DNA of 17,678 bases. Origin: Vairimorpha ceranae. Its lineage: Eukaryota; Microsporidia; Nosematidae. The stretch is from positions 1 to 17,678 of the forward strand of contig NW_020169372.1 of assembly GCF_000988165.1 (NCBI RefSeq). The letters are read 5' to 3'. Below, one piece after another: positions 15,391 to 17,678 of this stretch; the stretch's first letter is position 1; each line of letters begins with the position of its first letter. The notes under the pieces are model-generated. The model searched no databases and was not told where the DNA came from. It was given only the letters and a program-made list of their open reading frames with translations. A program made the position numbers and the translations under genes.

Positions 15391-17505
15391 ATACAAAATT
15401 AAATTTATTTGTTGTTTATAAAAAATTTAAACTGTTAAAAAATATGTGTAAATTAGGAGCAAAAATTTAATATTTATACCTCAAAATTCCTGTAAAAATT
15501 TATAAAGAGATTTTGCTAGTGAAATAATCGTTAGAATAATTAATAATTATTTTTCATGTCAATAAGTTATTTAAATTTGTCTCTATGGACAATGTTAATA
15601 AAAAGCGTTTTCTTATGATATTTATTATTAGTCGTTGTCATTTATTGTTATTACACCCCTAGAATAAATTATTAAATGCGTGGTGTATAATTTAACATGT
15701 TGGGTGAAAGACACTAAATTAATTAAATAACTTATTAGTTTATTTACACAAAAGCCACTATATGTCATAATCGCGCACCGATGACTTGGCTTTAAATAAA
15801 AAATATGGGTTTTTTTAAGGAGTCAAACTATTTGTGAAGAAATTTTTTAATAAAATACGTTTAGTCAAAATAGTGATTATAACTTAAACAACATAATTAA
15901 TTAAGAAACGATTTTAATACTATAAAAATCAGGCATTATCAACACACCTATGACATTGTATTAGAAACAATTTAGAATGAATATTATTACAGAAATCCAG
16001 TTCAAAATAAAAATAGTTAAATTTAAAAAATATTAAGATTTTTTATGTAATGTAGTAGGGGATATCACGACTTCTTTCTAAAACAATCCCGCACGTTTTT
16101 TCAACATATAATTTTACAAGTTTATAAATTGTTTTTCGCATTGAAATTAATCTTTTTTTAAAATCTTTCACATCTTAAGTTTTAAACACTTACAAGTTTG
16201 TTAAAATATATGCATCTAATCAGATAGTTACTGTGAACGCAATGTCGGGTTGTGTTAAAAATGCTTTCTTCCTTCTCTTCTATATCTTTCATTTGATGTT
16301 TGAATGTTTTAAACTAGAGAACATTTGCAAAAAAAATTACAAATTTATAAAAACATTTTACAACAAATGCAAATACGATCAATTTATTAATATTTACAAT
16401 GAAGTTAAAATTTTTCAAAGGAAGCTAATAACAATTTGTAATTGCCGTATTTAGGTAGTAACGTGTGCTTGTTGAGGAAAGAAATGTAGATTGATATTTT
16501 GTAAAAGTTAGTCATTTAAATAGATATATTTATTTAATAAAACTTTTTTATATTAGTGCGAAAACATATTGGTTTTAGAGAGAACCAATAAACTTAGTCG
16601 GGGTTGTTATAATTATTTCGGTGTAAATGATTGGCCATTAGTTTGAAGCGGGATAGTAATAAAGAGCAGTTTAATGTATAGAAAGGGCTCGCTGCTTTGC
16701 GATTAATTAAAAACATGCAAATTTGCTTAAACCTGTAGAAATAGAACACGGATTATTTTTGAATTTAATTAAAAACGAAAAAGCCCCGAATTAAGAATTA
16801 TTTTTAATAAATACAATGTTCATCAAGTATTATAATAAAGTTCACTGTATTAAAGTCCTAAATAAAATCATCTTTAAATTTTGTAGATCAAATAATTCCG
16901 ATATTTATACTTAAACGTATAATGTATGTAAAACCATGTTAAATCCAAGTTAAGTGTAGAGCATGGAAATCATAGACGCCTTCTGGATAAATATATTGAA
17001 GATTTTATGTTTAAATATGCTCATACTAGAGATAAATAAGATTTTTAATGCTTTTTTAGTGATTGCTACGTTAATATAATTATTAAATTCGTTTTTTATT
17101 AAACTTTGAACTTTTTAAAAATATCCTCTGTTTTAAAATACCTAAAAAAAATTCCTTTTTTACGATTTTTAGGTTGCACTTGTCACATTTTTAGCAATTG
17201 ACTATGTTGATGCAGTAAAAAATAGTTTTTAATTACTATAGAAATAATTAATCTTTCAGTACTAATAAACTATCTTTTATCAATTAAAAAGTATATAAGA
17301 AAATTTTTAAATAAACATTAATTTTTTATGAAACCTTTTAACAATAACCAAAAATCTTTTTTAAGAGTAAATATAATCGTGGACGATTAAGAAAAAGTTA
17401 ATAGTTTATTGAATCTTTTAAGGTAAATATTTAAATATTTTGTTTTTTACGCATAAAATAGAAATTAATATTTTATAGCGAAAATTATCTAAAAAAATGA
17501 TTTGA
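15391..17505. other. Gene desert of about 2.1 kb
   Basis: No gene is supported. Visible structures are an 8-bp hairpin TATTGGTT/AACCAATA with an 8-nt loop (16567-16590) and an AAAGCCA/TGGCTTT inverted repeat (15751-15793) enclosing TCAT/ATGA. A somewhat less A+T-rich stretch runs from about 16550 to 16790 and contains no open frame. A 70-codon frame beginning at the ATG at 16242 (+) has a hydrophobic start and several Cys residues but no start element. Confidence 0.5.
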
Positions 17506-17575
17506 GCATTGTTAGTGCAGTGGTAACATGTTCGTCCTTATGCTTAAAGGATGCGGGTTCAAATCCCGGCAATGC
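17506..17575 (+). tRNA. tRNA-like sequence, degenerate (head of a SINE rather than a working tRNA)
   Basis: The Pol III A box TAGTGCAGTGG (17513-17523) and B box GGTTCAAATCC (17556-17566) match their consensus and are spaced as in a tRNA gene. The ends pair as an acceptor stem (GCATTG 17506-17511 with CAATGC 17570-17575), and CGGG/CCCG closes a standard 7-nt T loop. The anticodon arm is not canonical. Aligned by position to the tRNA-Val/Gly class, its stem has mismatches. The alternative fold, CGTCCTT/AAGGATG around a 7-nt loop, would give anticodon GCT but leaves no proper variable region. No T4 terminator follows within the window. A functional tRNA is therefore doubtful, but the tRNA ancestry is clear. 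Confidence 0.5.
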
Positions 17576-17678
17576 GAATCGTCAAAAACAAGTTGTTTAG
17601 GCGTTGACACCAGCAATAGTCAATAAAATATGCCGGTAAAGTCGTACCGTAAGTCTATATGGCGTCGATTAAAAAAAA
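17506..17678 (+). mobile_element. SINE-like element: tRNA-derived head, unrelated body, A-rich tail
   Basis: A tRNA-like head with intact A and B boxes (17506-17575) continues without a Pol III stop into about 95 nt of non-tRNA sequence and ends in eight A residues at the window edge. This is the classic order of a tRNA-derived SINE. The element is clearly richer in G+C than its flank, where the sequence just upstream is mostly A and T. The bases around the A box and the GTTCGTCC stretch resemble heads of animal SINEs. Whether the A8 run is the true tail, and whether a target-site duplication exists, cannot be seen because the right flank is outside the window. Confidence 0.5.

Noticed and set aside
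15700..15720. Minus-strand CACCCAAC before an ATG
   Set aside because: The frame ends after eight codons and no conserved peptide is evident.
15751..15793. AAAGCCA/TGGCTTT inverted repeat
   Set aside because: A 7-bp stem with a 29-nt spacer is expected by chance at this composition.
16242..16454. 70-codon frame with hydrophobic start and several Cys
   Set aside because: It could be a small secreted protein, but it lacks a CCC element and a basic N-terminal region, and shows no relation to other genes here.

Overview
The window looks like nuclear DNA of a microsporidian parasite, probably a lineage with an expanded, gene-poor genome. The evidence is very A+T-rich DNA, intronless genes, a eukaryotic SAR1 GTPase and a kinesin. 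In addition, six of the seven genes have a CCC/CCCC triplet 3 to 7 nt before their ATG, which is the start-proximal signal described for microsporidia. The species cannot be named from this sequence. Only about a third of the window is coding. Genes sit singly or in one tight cluster, separated by A+T-rich deserts of 1 to 4 kb.

Layout from left to right. At 1-400 (minus strand) there is a broken, 5'-truncated non-LTR retrotransposon (LINE) reverse-transcriptase fragment that runs off the left edge. At 796-1560 (-) there is a predicted secreted protein of unknown function. A 2.7-kb desert follows. The compact cluster at 4286-5856 holds an unrecognised 163-aa protein (+), the COPII GTPase SAR1 (+, true start 4886), and a small signal-peptide protein with two internal repeats (-) that converges on SAR1 with a 20-nt gap. 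At 6826-9375 (+) is an 849-aa KIF21-type kinesin: N-terminal motor, coiled coil, low-complexity tandem repeats and C-terminal WD40 propeller. The gap after it contains an 81-nt unit present twice in tandem.

At 9709-10362 (-) and 14682-15350 (-) lie two paralogous signal-anchor proteins. They share a 17-residue identical motif, a 38-nt identical DNA block and an identical 18-nt promoter stretch at exactly the same distance from the ATG. A 4.3-kb desert separates them. The right edge (17506-17678, +) is a tRNA-derived, SINE-like sequence with Pol III A and B boxes, a non-tRNA body and a terminal A8 run.

Two themes stand out. The first is housekeeping machinery: vesicle budding by SAR1 and microtubule regulation by a KIF21-like kinesin. 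The second is four lineage-specific predicted secreted or membrane-anchored proteins, which are candidates for host-interface proteins. Both ends of the window are retroelement sequence that is visibly richer in G+C than the rest. This fits a contig that ends in repeats, and possible acquisition of the elements from an animal host.
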